A program made the position numbers and the translations under genes. The notes under the pieces are model-generated. The model was not told where the DNA came from. It saw nothing but the letters and a program-made list of their open reading frames with translations, and searched no databases. From the NCBI GenBank assembly GCA_009835395.1, contig VXXM01000079.1, positions 20,747 through 84,746 on the forward strand: DNA of 64,000 bases, in the 5' to 3' direction. Origin of the DNA: Acidimicrobiia bacterium (GTDB lineage: Bacteria; Actinomycetota; Acidimicrobiia; Acidimicrobiales; CATQHL01). Positions 8,894-17,143 of the stretch are shown here, one piece after another (the first letter of the stretch is position 1; each line of letters opens with the position of its first letter).

Positions 8894-11749
8894 GTGGATC
8901 CCTTCCCGCGCAAGCTGATCGAGGTGGCCTTGCCGCTGGAGGCGGTGAACGCAGCCGGGCGAGCCGAGAAGGCGGTGCCGAAGAAGGGACATCCGGCCAC
9001 GATGCACCTGTGGTGGTCTCGCAAGCCGTTGGGGGTGACTCGTGCCGCGCTGTTCGCCTCACTCGTTGACGATCCCTCGGCGCGGCCCGACCTGTATCCC
9101 ACCGAGGCCGCGCAGCAGGAGGAGCGCCGGCGGTTGCTGGCACTGATCGAGCAACTCTGCCGCTGGGAGCGAAGCGCTGATCCGGCCCTGCTGGCCGAAG
9201 CGCAGCGCTGCATCGCGGCGTCGGCCGGCGACAGGCCGCCGCGGATCATCGACCCGTTCTGCGGCGGCGGGGCCATCTCCACCGAGGCGATCCGGCTGGG
9301 GCTGGACACACTCGCCATCGACCTGAACCCTGTGGCGGCGCTGGTCAGTTCGGCCACCCTGTCCGTCGCGCAGCGGTTCGCCGGGCAGCCTGCCATCAGT
9401 CCTGGCGACTCCGGCGGCGACGGCACGTCGGGGATCGCCGCCGACGTCGCCCATTACGGCGAAGCCGTGGAGGACGAGTGCCGGCGGCGCCTCGCCGGAG
9501 TGTTCCCGGCGCCATCCGGCCATTCGCCGTCCGGCTATCACGGCGTGGCCGTCTCGTACCTGTGGGCGCGGACCATCACCTGCGCCGACCCCGCCTGCGG
9601 GCGCACCACGCCGTTGCTGTCCACGTGGTGGCTCTCGAAGAAGCCGACCAACCGCTGGCACGCCCGCCCCGTCGTGGAGGGCGACCGATTCGGGTTCGTC
9701 GCCGAGCGCGGGCCACCTCCCGCCGACCTGGCGGATCTCAAGGTCGGCCGGGGCGCCAACTACAGGTGCCTGCACTGCGGCACCGTGAACGATGCCGACG
9801 TGGTGCGCCGCTGCGGGCGCGGAGCGGGGTTCGGGCTGCGGCTGGTGGCCGTGCAGGGGTTGGCCGACCCGCGCCGCCCCCGGGCGGGCCGCGTCTGGTT
9901 CAGCCCCGACGAGCCCGGCGAGAGAGCGGGCCTGGCCGGTGCCCCGGTCGGCTTCCCGGATGCTGTCGAGGCGGCGTTGCGCCACGATCTGCCCGAGGAA
10001 TGCGGCAACGTCACCGCATTCGGTCTACGCACCTTCGCCGATGTGCTGTCGCCCCGCCAGCGCCGCACGATGGCGACCTTCGCCGAAGTGATCAGCGACA
10101 TGACCCCGGTTGTGCACCGGGATGCCCTCTCGGCGGGACTCGCCGACGACGGGGTTGGCGTCGAGCAGGACGGAAGCGGCGCCCGCGCCTACGCCGAGGC
10201 CGTCATCACCTACCTGGCCGTGGCGCTCTCGCGCATGGCGAACCGCACGACGACGATGACGACGCACAACCGGGCGAACGGATCGGTGGAGCAGTCCTTC
10301 ATCCGGCCGGCCTACGGCTTCTACGGGGAGTTCGCCGAGGCGAACCCGTTCTCCGGATCCACCGGATCATGGGCCGGTGGCTTGGGGTATGTGGTGCGGG
10401 CGATGGCGGCCCTTCCTGCCTCGGGTGGTCCCCCTGCGGACTCGGCCCTGCGGGACAGCGCAACCCGGCCCGGCGCTCAACCCCCCGAAGCGGTGCGCGT
10501 GGCTCGAGCGGATGTGCGCTGCGGCTCGATGCTCGGCGCTCTCGACGGCGCGGCGGGTGTGGTCTGCACCGACCCGCCCTACTACGACATGTTCGACTAC
10601 GCCGCCCTCTCGAACTTGTTCCTGGTGTGGCTGCGGGCCGCACTCGGCGACGTGTGGCCTGAGACGCTGGGTCCGCCGGCGGCGCCGGCGGCCGAGCAGA
10701 TCGTCGCGAACGCGGCCCGCAGTGGCGGCGATCGGGCGGCGGCGCACGAGCGATTCGAGAAGCTGCTGCGCCTGGCATTCGAGCGCATGCGCGCCGTGCA
10801 CGACAGGCGCTACCCGCTCACGGTGTTCTACGGCTACCGGCAATCCGAGACGACATCGTCGCCGGGGACCCGCGGATCTCCCGGCACGGCGTGGGAGGCG
10901 CTGCTGGAGAGCCTGATCGCGGCGGGCTATCGCGTCACCGCAAGCTGGCCGCTGCGGACCGAGCGACCCGAGGGTGTCAAGAAAGGCACCAAGTCGCTGG
11001 CGTCGTCGGTTCTGCTGGTCTGCCGTCCCGTGGCAGGACCGGATTCGGTTCGGCCGGCGGCCACGGTGGGCGATCTTCGATCGGCGCTGCGGGCCGAACT
11101 GCCCGGTGCCGTGCGGATGATGCAGCAGGCCGACGTCGCCCCGTTGGACCTCGTGCAGGCCGTCATCGGTCCGGGGATGGCCGTCTTCACCCGCTTCGAC
11201 AGCGTCCTGACAGCCGACGGTTCGCCCCTCGGGGTCCGCGCGGTGCTCGCCATGATCAACGAGGTGTTGGACGAGACACTCACCGGTGCCGGGGCCGAAC
11301 TCGACGCAACCACCCGCTGGGCGCTCGCGTGGTTCGATGAGCACGGCTTTGCCGAGGGATCGCTCGGTCGGGCCGAGCAGCTCTCAAAGGAGCGGGACAT
11401 CTCGCTGGCCGGTCCGGTCGCAGCCGGCATCGTCGTCACCGACGGGGAGCGGGTGCGCCTGCGCCGGAGCGGCGAGCTGGACACCGGCCAGGATCGGATC
11501 CGCGGTGGGATCCCGACCGTCTGGGAAGCCACCCAACAGCTCCTGCGCCACGTCTCTGACGGGGGTGAGCAGGCGGCGGCGGTGCTGTTGAGCCGCCTCG
11601 ATGCCGACACCGCGGACGCGGCCCGCGAACTCGCCTACCGGCTGTTCCAGATCTGCACGCGGCGCAACCTGTCCGCAGAGGCCGCAGCCTGCAACGGTCT
11701 GGTCAACTCTTGGCCGGAACTGTGCCGTCTCGCCGCCGGCCGGGGGTAG
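8894..11749 (+). CDS. DUF1156-family adenine-specific DNA methylase
   Basis: About 951 residues from GTG 8894, chosen because the family begins with the conserved block that starts here (KLIEVALPLEAVN, then HPATMHLWWSRKPL); the frame is open upstream to 8651 but those residues look random. The SAM-binding motif I is DPFCGGGAIS (120-129) and the catalytic motif is DPPY (560-563), as in N6-adenine or N4-cytosine methylases. A CxxxxC/CxxC zinc-ribbon-like part lies between them (near TCADPACG and YRCLHCGT). Proteins of this family are often part of defence loci with DUF499/DUF3780 and helicase genes, but none of those is present here. Divergent from mftB. Confidence 0.88.
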   Translation: MDPFPRKLIEVALPLEAVNAAGRAEKAVPKKGHPATMHLWWSRKPLGVTRAALFASLVDDPSARPDLYPTEAAQQEERRRLLALIEQLCRWERSADPALLAEAQRCIAASAGDRPPRIIDPFCGGGAISTEAIRLGLDTLAIDLNPVAALVSSATLSVAQRFAGQPAISPGDSGGDGTSGIAADVAHYGEAVEDECRRRLAGVFPAPSGHSPSGYHGVAVSYLWARTITCADPACGRTTPLLSTWWLSKKPTNRWHARPVVEGDRFGFVAERGPPPADLADLKVGRGANYRCLHCGTVNDADVVRRCGRGAGFGLRLVAVQGLADPRRPRAGRVWFSPDEPGERAGLAGAPVGFPDAVEAALRHDLPEECGNVTAFGLRTFADVLSPRQRRTMATFAEVISDMTPVVHRDALSAGLADDGVGVEQDGSGARAYAEAVITYLAVALSRMANRTTTMTTHNRANGSVEQSFIRPAYGFYGEFAEANPFSGSTGSWAGGLGYVVRAMAALPASGGPPADSALRDSATRPGAQPPEAVRVARADVRCGSMLGALDGAAGVVCTDPPYYDMFDYAALSNLFLVWLRAALGDVWPETLGPPAAPAAEQIVANAARSGGDRAAAHERFEKLLRLAFERMRAVHDRRYPLTVFYGYRQSETTSSPGTRGSPGTAWEALLESLIAAGYRVTASWPLRTERPEGVKKGTKSLASSVLLVCRPVAGPDSVRPAATVGDLRSALRAELPGAVRMMQQADVAPLDLVQAVIGPGMAVFTRFDSVLTADGSPLGVRAVLAMINEVLDETLTGAGAELDATTRWALAWFDEHGFAEGSLGRAEQLSKERDISLAGPVAAGIVVTDGERVRLRRSGELDTGQDRIRGGIPTVWEATQQLLRHVSDGGEQAAAVLLSRLDADTADAARELAYRLFQICTRRNLSAEAAACNGLVNSWPELCRLAAGRG

Positions 11750-11798
11750 GACCAGCGGCAGATCTCGGGGTGACATCGCAGAACTCCGGGCTGTGCGT

Positions 11799-11826
11799 AA
11801 CTCTCGGGCTCAGAACGGGAGTTTTT
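11799..11826 (+). terminator. Probable intrinsic terminator after the DNA methylase
   Basis: About 50 bp past the methylase stop, AACTCTC (11799-11805) pairs with GGGAGTT (11817-11823), allowing one U-G pair, and a run of five T (11822-11826) overlaps the end of the stem. This is one of very few stem-plus-T-run structures in this GC-rich window. The 7 bp stem is short, so termination is likely but not certain. Confidence 0.4.
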
Positions 11827-13198
11827 CCACAGATGATGCTCTCCGGCGGCGAGTTTCAGCCCAGCGCCTGCTGGACTTCGTCGCTGTAGGGGCTAAGGCC
11901 TACGAGTTCGCGCTGCTCCACTAGGAGCTGTTGCGACCGATGCTCGACAATCAGGGCCGTGGCGTCCGGTCCGGCGCGGCGCAGCGGCTGAGGCCGGTGT
12001 CACGGCTGACCTGCCTCTCGAGCGGGAGTCGATCGAGCAGTACGGCGACATCACCTGGGGACATTCCGAAATGGCGCAGCACGCCGCTGAACTGCACCAG
12101 GTGCGGCACTGTGCTCGGATCGCCGGGTGTGGCGCCCCGACCGACTCGTGCCGTCGCAGCGTCATCACCGAGGGGCTCGACAGAGTGATCATCTGCGCCG
12201 TCGAGCGCTTCGCCTGTACCGGCGGCGATCACGTGAAAACACTTCCTCGGCAGGGCAAGACGCTCGCCCTCGTCGCTCTGCACCACCTCACCGGCGCCAA
12301 GAGGGTCGCCCACCTGGCCGGGCGGAAAGACCTGTTGAACGACCGGCAGCTGCGGGTTCCCGGTGCCCGAGCGTCCCGAGCGGCGCTGTTGGGCCCCCCA
12401 CTGGCGCCGGGACACACTTCCTGCAATCCCGACGGCACCGTAGTTCGCGCTATTTCAGGTGAAACTGCATGATAGATCGGTAAATCTTCTGCATAGTCCC
12501 TGCCGAATGACACTGATCGGTCGGGCGCCGGTCCCAAGCCGCCCCCGGTGTGCTGCTGCGGTCCTGCGCCCTGCCTGATCCTCATCGACGAGTGGGCGGC
12601 CGACGCCCGCGGCACGACGGGCCGTCGGATCTGCCGGCTGGAACGTCCGACTCCCGATTTCGGGGGTCGGTCGACACGGTTGCCGCCACGCCGCGAGCGG
12701 CGCCGGTTTCCACCATCCCCGCCCCGCAGATCGAGGTCGGCGGTGACGGTGGCAGGTCGCGCATACGCGCCCGGGGGAACATTCTCGTTGCCGCGGAGGA
12801 CGACTGGCGCCCCGCGTTGGCCGGGGAGAGTTCCGAGATCGTCCGGTGCCGGCTGTTCGAGCCCTCGAGCGCGAGCGCCGCCCGCCGATGGGGAGCGGTG
12901 GTGAGAGCCTTCGGTGAGCCCCTTACAGGGTCGACAGCAGCGAGCTACCGCCGGAGTGCCGGAGGGGCTCCACCGCGCCGGATGCGGCGGCGTACCCGGT
13001 TCAACAGGAGCTTTTCGATCGGCTGTTCGGCGATCTGGTCCAACCTGGAGTGCTTTCGGCGCACCCGAGTCCCGCAGCGCCTGATGGCCGAAGTTATCCA
13101 CAGTCTGTGGATGAACGACGACGCGAATTTGCTGCTCAGGGCCGGCGCAGCGGACCACCGAGGGCGGGGGTGACGCCTAGGCTGGGCTCGTTCCCGCC
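11827..13198. other. 1.37 kb with no credible gene
   Basis: Several frames of 90-309 codons are open on both strands here, but none reads like a protein. They are rich in Arg, Pro and Ser, overlap one another, lack ribosome-binding sites and show no recognisable motif. Base composition is a little less GC-rich than the flanks (for example around 12450-12490). The only notable elements are the terminator-like stem at its left edge and a DnaA-box-like palindrome at 13094-13114. It may be a decayed gene remnant next to the methylase or a long regulatory region; I could not decide. Confidence 0.5.
13094..13114. promoter_or_regulatory. DnaA-box-like inverted repeat
   Basis: TTATCCACA at 13094-13102 matches the DnaA-box consensus exactly. 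It is followed after 3 bp by TGTGGATGA (13106-13114), one base off the inverted box. ATCCACA and TGTGGAT form a perfect 7+3+7 palindrome. A weaker box, TTTTCCACA, lies at 11823-11831. There is no dnaA, dnaN or AT-rich unwinding element nearby, so a chromosomal origin is unlikely; a titration or regulatory site upstream of the 13199 gene is possible. Confidence 0.35.
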
Positions 13199-13528
13199 AT
13201 GACCTCAGGTACCGCATCCACCCGGGCCGCCTCGCGACAGGCCGCTGAGCGTCGCTTCAGCCAGTCCATGGTCGTCTCGGGCACCCGTTGCCTCCTGGCC
13301 TACATCGTGTTCCCGTACGTGTTCCCGCTGCTCGGGGTGACCGACGTCGTCGGACCGGCGGTCGGCGTGGCCATCGGCGTCGTTGCGGTGGTGTTCAACG
13401 TGGTGAGCATCCGGCGGTTCTGGCGCGTGAACCACCGCCTCAAGTGGGCGTTGAGCACGGTCAACGTGGCCGTGATCGGGCTGATGTTCTACCTTGCAGC
13501 CGGCGACATCGCCGAGTTCGCCGCTTGA
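13199..13528 (+). CDS. Small integral membrane protein (hypothetical)
   Basis: 109 residues from ATG 13199. A basic N-terminus of about 25 residues precedes three hydrophobic spans, roughly 30-48, 52-70 and 83-101, with a positively charged loop (IRRFWRVNHRLKW) between spans two and three. This length and layout resemble a small conserved membrane protein seen in actinobacteria, but I cannot name a function. It is 17 bp upstream of a DUF454 membrane protein on the same strand and probably shares its transcript. Confidence 0.7.
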   Translation: MTSGTASTRAASRQAAERRFSQSMVVSGTRCLLAYIVFPYVFPLLGVTDVVGPAVGVAIGVVAVVFNVVSIRRFWRVNHRLKWALSTVNVAVIGLMFYLAAGDIAEFAA

Positions 13529-13545
13529 GCCGAGGGGTACCGGGC

Positions 13546-14037
13546 ATGGCGGGGCGGACTGAGCCGGCCGGCGACTCCGACGTGCCGGTCTCCGGGAATC
13601 CCGCTCCGGCGGATAGTCCCGTCATCGTGCGCAGCCGGTTGATCCGGGGCATCTGGATCGCCGCGGGTCTTGTGCTCGTCGGTATCGGCGCCGTCGGCAT
13701 CGTGGTCCCGGGCCTCCCGTCCACGATCTTCTTCATCCTGGCGGCAGGGGCCTTCTCCCGGTCGAGCGCCAAGCTGGAGCGCTGGCTGCTGAACCTTCCC
13801 GCGGTTGGGAAGATGGTGGGCGACTACCGGGCCGGGCTGGGCATGCGCCGCCGGGCCAAGATCGCCGCCGTGTCCATGATCGTGATCGCCGTGGGCATCA
13901 GCACGGGTCTGGCCATCAAGAGTTGGACGCCGCGGACGATCGTCCTGGCTGCGGGTGCCGTCGGTGTGGCCTACGTCAGCTGGCGGGTGCCGACCCGCGA
14001 GGTTCTGGATCGAGCGGCAGCCGAGAGCGCCGGCTAG
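13546..14037 (+). CDS. YbaN-type DUF454 inner-membrane protein
   Basis: 163 residues from ATG 13546; the frame is open earlier but overlaps the previous gene. The core matches the DUF454/YbaN family: a first membrane span with LVGIGAVGIVVPGLPSTIFF, then FSRSSAKLERWLLNLP and a mid-loop basic segment (GMRRRAKI) before two further spans. The family is widespread, with no settled function. An N-terminal ~30-residue Pro/Ala/Ser-rich extension is specific to this copy. It lies between a small membrane protein and a NUDIX hydrolase in the same direction. Confidence 0.85.
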   Translation: MAGRTEPAGDSDVPVSGNPAPADSPVIVRSRLIRGIWIAAGLVLVGIGAVGIVVPGLPSTIFFILAAGAFSRSSAKLERWLLNLPAVGKMVGDYRAGLGMRRRAKIAAVSMIVIAVGISTGLAIKSWTPRTIVLAAGAVGVAYVSWRVPTREVLDRAAAESAG

Positions 14038-14047
14038 CCCTCGCCGC

Positions 14048-14575
14048 GTGACCCTTACCCCGATCGTCGGCACGCTCGGCTACCTGTGGGACCGGGACGG
14101 CGACCGGGTGCTGATGGTGCAGCGGGACGCACGTCCCGACGACGACCACTTCGGCAAGGTCAACGGCCTCGGCGGCAAGCTTGAGGCCGGCGAGCACGTG
14201 GTCGAGTGCATGCGGCGCGAGCTGCGCGAGGAGGCCGGCCTGGAGGTCACCTCGCTGCGGCTGCGCGGCACGATCTCCTGGACCGACTTCGGTCCCCGGG
14301 ATGAGGACTGGCTCGGATTCGTCTTCCTGGCCGACGCCTGGCGCGGCGAGCCCCCGGCTCAGAACGACGAGGGCGGCCTGATCTGGGTGCCGCGCACCCG
14401 CCTGCTCGCCGCCTGCGACCCCGACCCCGCTGTCCGGCAGGCCGCCGGCCTGGTGCTCTGGGACGGCGACCGCCACTTCCTTCCGCTGGTCTTTGACGAC
14501 GACCGGCGCCCCTTCCACGGCACCATGCCCTACGCCGGCGACCGGGCGGTCGGCTGGACCTTCGAACGTCTCTAG
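14048..14575 (+). CDS. NUDIX hydrolase, 8-oxo-dGTP diphosphatase-like
   Basis: 175 residues from GTG 14048, 10 bp after the preceding stop. The Nudix box GX5EX7REUXEEXGU is complete (GKLEAGE, then RELREEAGL). The upstream GLGGKLE and downstream WTDFGPRDEDWLGFVF pattern resembles MutT/NUDT1-like enzymes that remove oxidised purine nucleotides. A C-terminal segment (ILPLVFDDDRRPFHGTM-like) also resembles NUDT1. It ends 1 bp before the convergent ada gene at 14577, so two DNA or nucleotide damage functions lie back to back. Confidence 0.88.
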   Translation: MTLTPIVGTLGYLWDRDGDRVLMVQRDARPDDDHFGKVNGLGGKLEAGEHVVECMRRELREEAGLEVTSLRLRGTISWTDFGPRDEDWLGFVFLADAWRGEPPAQNDEGGLIWVPRTRLLAACDPDPAVRQAAGLVLWDGDRHFLPLVFDDDRRPFHGTMPYAGDRAVGWTFERL

Positions 14576-14576
14576 C

Positions 14577-15752
14577 TCAGCCTCCCGTCGAGGCGGCGGT
14601 GTTCTCGGCCTCGGCGGTCAGCAAGGCGGCTTTGATCTCGGTGCCCCATCGGTAGCCGCCGAGCGCTCCGTCGCTGCGGAGCACCCGATGGCAGGGCACC
14701 AGCAGCGCCACCGGATTCGCCGCGCACGCTCCACCGACGGCCCGGGCCGCGTCCGGTCGTCCAATCTGGGCGGCTACCTCGGCGTAGCTGCGCACCGAGC
14801 CCGCCGCGATGGTGCGCAGCGCCTCCCACACCTCCACCTGGAACGCGGAGCCGCGCAGATCGAGGCCGATGTCGGCCGCCGAACGACCTGCGGCGGGGGA
14901 GGACCGCCCCGACGCCAGGGCGCGGACGACGGCAGTGACCGGCGCAAGTCCGTCGTCGTCGCAGGTGATGTGGGCTCGGGGGAACTCGGCAACCAGTTCG
15001 GCCAGCAGGTCCTCCTCGCAAGCGCCGATGCGAACGGCGCACACCCCCGAGGCGGTCGCCGCGACCAGGATGTTCCCCAGGGCCGTGTCCATCACGCTGT
15101 AGCGCACGTGCACGCCGGGAGAGCCCTGACGGTACGACGACGGCGAGGTGCCCAGACGGGGTGCGCCGTGCTCGTAGAAGGCCCGGGTCGACCCGTAGCC
15201 GGCGTCGAAGACGGCGTCGGTGACCGGAGCGCCGGACCGTAGGGCCGCCCGCGCCCGGTCCGCCTGCTGCGCCCGCGCGTAGGCCGAGGGCGTGACGCCG
15301 GTCAGGGCTCTGAACAGACGGCGGAAGTGACGAGGCGACCAGCCCATGGCGCGCGCCAGATCGGCCAGGTTCACAGACCCATCGCAGGCCTCGAGCCGGC
15401 GGCAGGCGGCGATCACCGCCGCAGCGGCCGGATCGGCGTCGCGGCCCTGGTGGGGTCGGCAACGTCGGCACGCCCGGAATCCCGCGGCTGCCGCCTCGGT
15501 CGCGGTGGCGAAGAAGACCACGTTCCGCCGCTGGGGGCGCCGCGCCGGGCAAGCCGGGCGGCAGTAGATGCCCGTGGAACGCACGCCGTAGATGAACAGG
15601 CCGTCCGCCGCTGCCGAGCGACCTGCAACCGCCTCCCAGCGAGCATCGTCGAGAGCAGCGCCGTGCGTGAAGTCGGCGGCGGGCGAGGATCCGCCGCCGC
15701 CCGGCGAGCCGGCACGCCCGCCGGCGGCACTCGAGTTGTTCGATTCCTGCAT
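14577..15752 (-). CDS. ada: Ada: bifunctional DNA alkylation repair protein and transcription activator
   Basis: 391 residues. The N-Ada zinc site is Cys64, Cys68, Cys95 and Cys98, the same 4/27/3 spacing as E. coli Cys38/42/69/72; Cys64 is the methyl-phosphotriester acceptor. An AraC-type helix-turn-helix domain follows (about 115-205, MGWSPRHFRRLFRALTGVTP). The C-terminal O6-methylguanine methyltransferase has the active-site PCHRV with Cys354 and an upstream EVWEALRTI block. Ada repairs alkylated DNA in the cytoplasm and, once methylated, switches on its own regulon. The first ~30 residues are Gly/Ser-rich and variable, so the true start might be slightly later. Confidence 0.93.
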   Translation of the reverse strand: MQESNNSSAAGGRAGSPGGGGSSPAADFTHGAALDDARWEAVAGRSAAADGLFIYGVRSTGIYCRPACPARRPQRRNVVFFATATEAAAAGFRACRRCRPHQGRDADPAAAAVIAACRRLEACDGSVNLADLARAMGWSPRHFRRLFRALTGVTPSAYARAQQADRARAALRSGAPVTDAVFDAGYGSTRAFYEHGAPRLGTSPSSYRQGSPGVHVRYSVMDTALGNILVAATASGVCAVRIGACEEDLLAELVAEFPRAHITCDDDGLAPVTAVVRALASGRSSPAAGRSAADIGLDLRGSAFQVEVWEALRTIAAGSVRSYAEVAAQIGRPDAARAVGGACAANPVALLVPCHRVLRSDGALGGYRWGTEIKAALLTAEAENTAASTGG

Positions 15753-16006
15753 CGTCCCGACCCTATGCAGCGCATCCCCGATCGGCTATCCGCTACCGGA
15801 CACGGAACTCACTCGGCCATTCGGCGGCACTCCGGCGACGCCCCGGGGTGCCAGTGGCGGTCGCACGGGCCCGTTGTGGCGCGTCGCGAGCGGCGTGGTG
15901 GATCGCGGGCCGGGCTCTCCGTCGCTTCGGAGGTCATGACGCGCGAGAGTTGTGCGGTGGCACGACTCGACAGTCGGGTCGAGCGGCAGCCGGAAGGGGG
16001 ACGAGC

Positions 16007-16951
16007 ATGGGAACGAAGCACGATCCGGGGCGCATGAGCGTCGCCGACTTCGACGCCCTGTTCGCCGAACTCGACAACTCTGGCCGGTGGGGCGGCGAGG
16101 ACGCTCTCGGCACCCTCAACCTGCTGAGGGCCGCGCACGTCGTGGCCGCAGCCGGCACCGTGCGGTCGGGTCGCACGGTCACGCTGTCGCTGCCGGTCAA
16201 CACGGTCGCGGGACCGGACAACCCCGTGCCGGCCATCCACTACATGTCCATCGGCCACGACGATGTGATCGGCGAGGGTGACGGCCGCTTCGCCACGGAC
16301 TTCCTGGGCATCGACTTCCACGGGGAGTCCCAGAGCCACATCGACGCCCTGAACCACGTCTCCTACCGGGGCCTGCTGTACAACCGCCGGCCCATCGACC
16401 TGGTGAAGACCAGCGGCGCGGACGTGCACACCGTCGACGACTACCGCCACGGCATTGTCGGGCGCGGGGTGCTTGTCGACGTCGCCCGCCACCGGGGTGT
16501 CCCCTGGCTGCTGCCGGGCGAGTACGTGACCGCCGAAGAGTTGGAGGAGGCGAGCGAGGCGCAGGGCGTCGAGGTGGGCGAGGGCGACATCCTGGTGTTC
16601 CGCACCGGCCAGCACCGGCGGCGCCTCGAGGAGGGGCCCTGGGACAACAACGTCGAGGGCCGGGCCGGATTCCACCCCACCGCGCTGCGTTTCCTTGCAG
16701 AGCGCAACGTCGCCGCCTTCGCCGCCGACGGCGACGGCGAGACCGTGCCCAGCCCGGTGGACGGCATCAGCTATCCCATCCACCCCCTGATGATCGCCGC
16801 GATGGGCATGGCCGCATTCGACAACCTCCAGTTCGAGGACCTGCGGAAGGTCTGCGACGAGGAGGGCCGCCAGGAGTTCCTCTTCACTGCCGGCCCGCTC
16901 CGCCTGCTCCGAGGCACCGGCTCCCCGGTCAATCCGACCGCCGTGTTCTGA
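16007..16951 (+). CDS. Cyclase-family metal-dependent hydrolase
   Basis: 314 residues from ATG 16007, with GGAAGGGGG 6-14 bp upstream. The cyclase/kynurenine-formamidase family motif appears as GESQSHIDALNH, which supplies metal-binding His and Asp. Conserved blocks DVARHRGVPWL, LEEGDILVFRTG-like (VGEGDILVFRTGQ) and FAADGDGETVPSP follow. The family hydrolyses amides, lactones or related bonds, and this long subtype is common next to catabolic genes; the substrate is unknown. About 45 bp downstream, bases 16997-17100 repeat part of this gene in decayed form. Confidence 0.87.
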   Translation: MGTKHDPGRMSVADFDALFAELDNSGRWGGEDALGTLNLLRAAHVVAAAGTVRSGRTVTLSLPVNTVAGPDNPVPAIHYMSIGHDDVIGEGDGRFATDFLGIDFHGESQSHIDALNHVSYRGLLYNRRPIDLVKTSGADVHTVDDYRHGIVGRGVLVDVARHRGVPWLLPGEYVTAEELEEASEAQGVEVGEGDILVFRTGQHRRRLEEGPWDNNVEGRAGFHPTALRFLAERNVAAFAADGDGETVPSPVDGISYPIHPLMIAAMGMAAFDNLQFEDLRKVCDEEGRQEFLFTAGPLRLLRGTGSPVNPTAVF

Positions 16952-16996
16952 GTCGTCGATCGCTCGATCGCGTCGGCATTGAGGATTGGCGGGGCG

Positions 16997-17100
16997 GTCA
17001 CCTTCGCGGAGCTGGAGGTGGCCGGCGAGGTGCAGGGAGTCGAGGTCGGCGAGGGTGATGTCCTGGTGTTCTGCACCGGCCAGCACCGCTACCGACGCCG
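16997..17100 (+). pseudogene. Fragment of a second cyclase-family gene
   Basis: Reading from 16997 gives VTFAELEVAGEVQG and then VEVGEGDVLVFCTGQHRYR. These align without gaps to VTAEELEEASEAQG and VEVGEGDILVFRTGQHRRR of the intact cyclase at about 16526-16625. By eye around four fifths of the bases match. No start, metal-binding motif or remaining sequence is present, so this is a remnant of a duplicated or exchanged paralog, caught between the cyclase gene and the convergent E1 beta gene. Confidence 0.75.
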
Positions 17101-17143
17101 TCGTCATCTATCTGGACCTCGATCCTCGCCCACTGCAAGAGCT

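Noticed and set aside
12229..13158. 309-codon open frame on the minus strand in the gene-free region
   Set aside because: Arg/Pro/Gly-rich, no motif, no ribosome site and overlapped by equally long frames on the other strand; GC-rich DNA produces such frames by chance.
11827..13198. Chromosomal origin of replication
   Set aside because: Only one exact and one weak DnaA box, no AT-rich unwinding region, and no dnaA, dnaN or other origin-linked genes.
8894..14575. Complete phage-defence island around the DUF1156 methylase
   Set aside because: No helicase, nuclease, DUF499/DUF3780 or other partner. The next genes are small membrane proteins, a NUDIX hydrolase and Ada.
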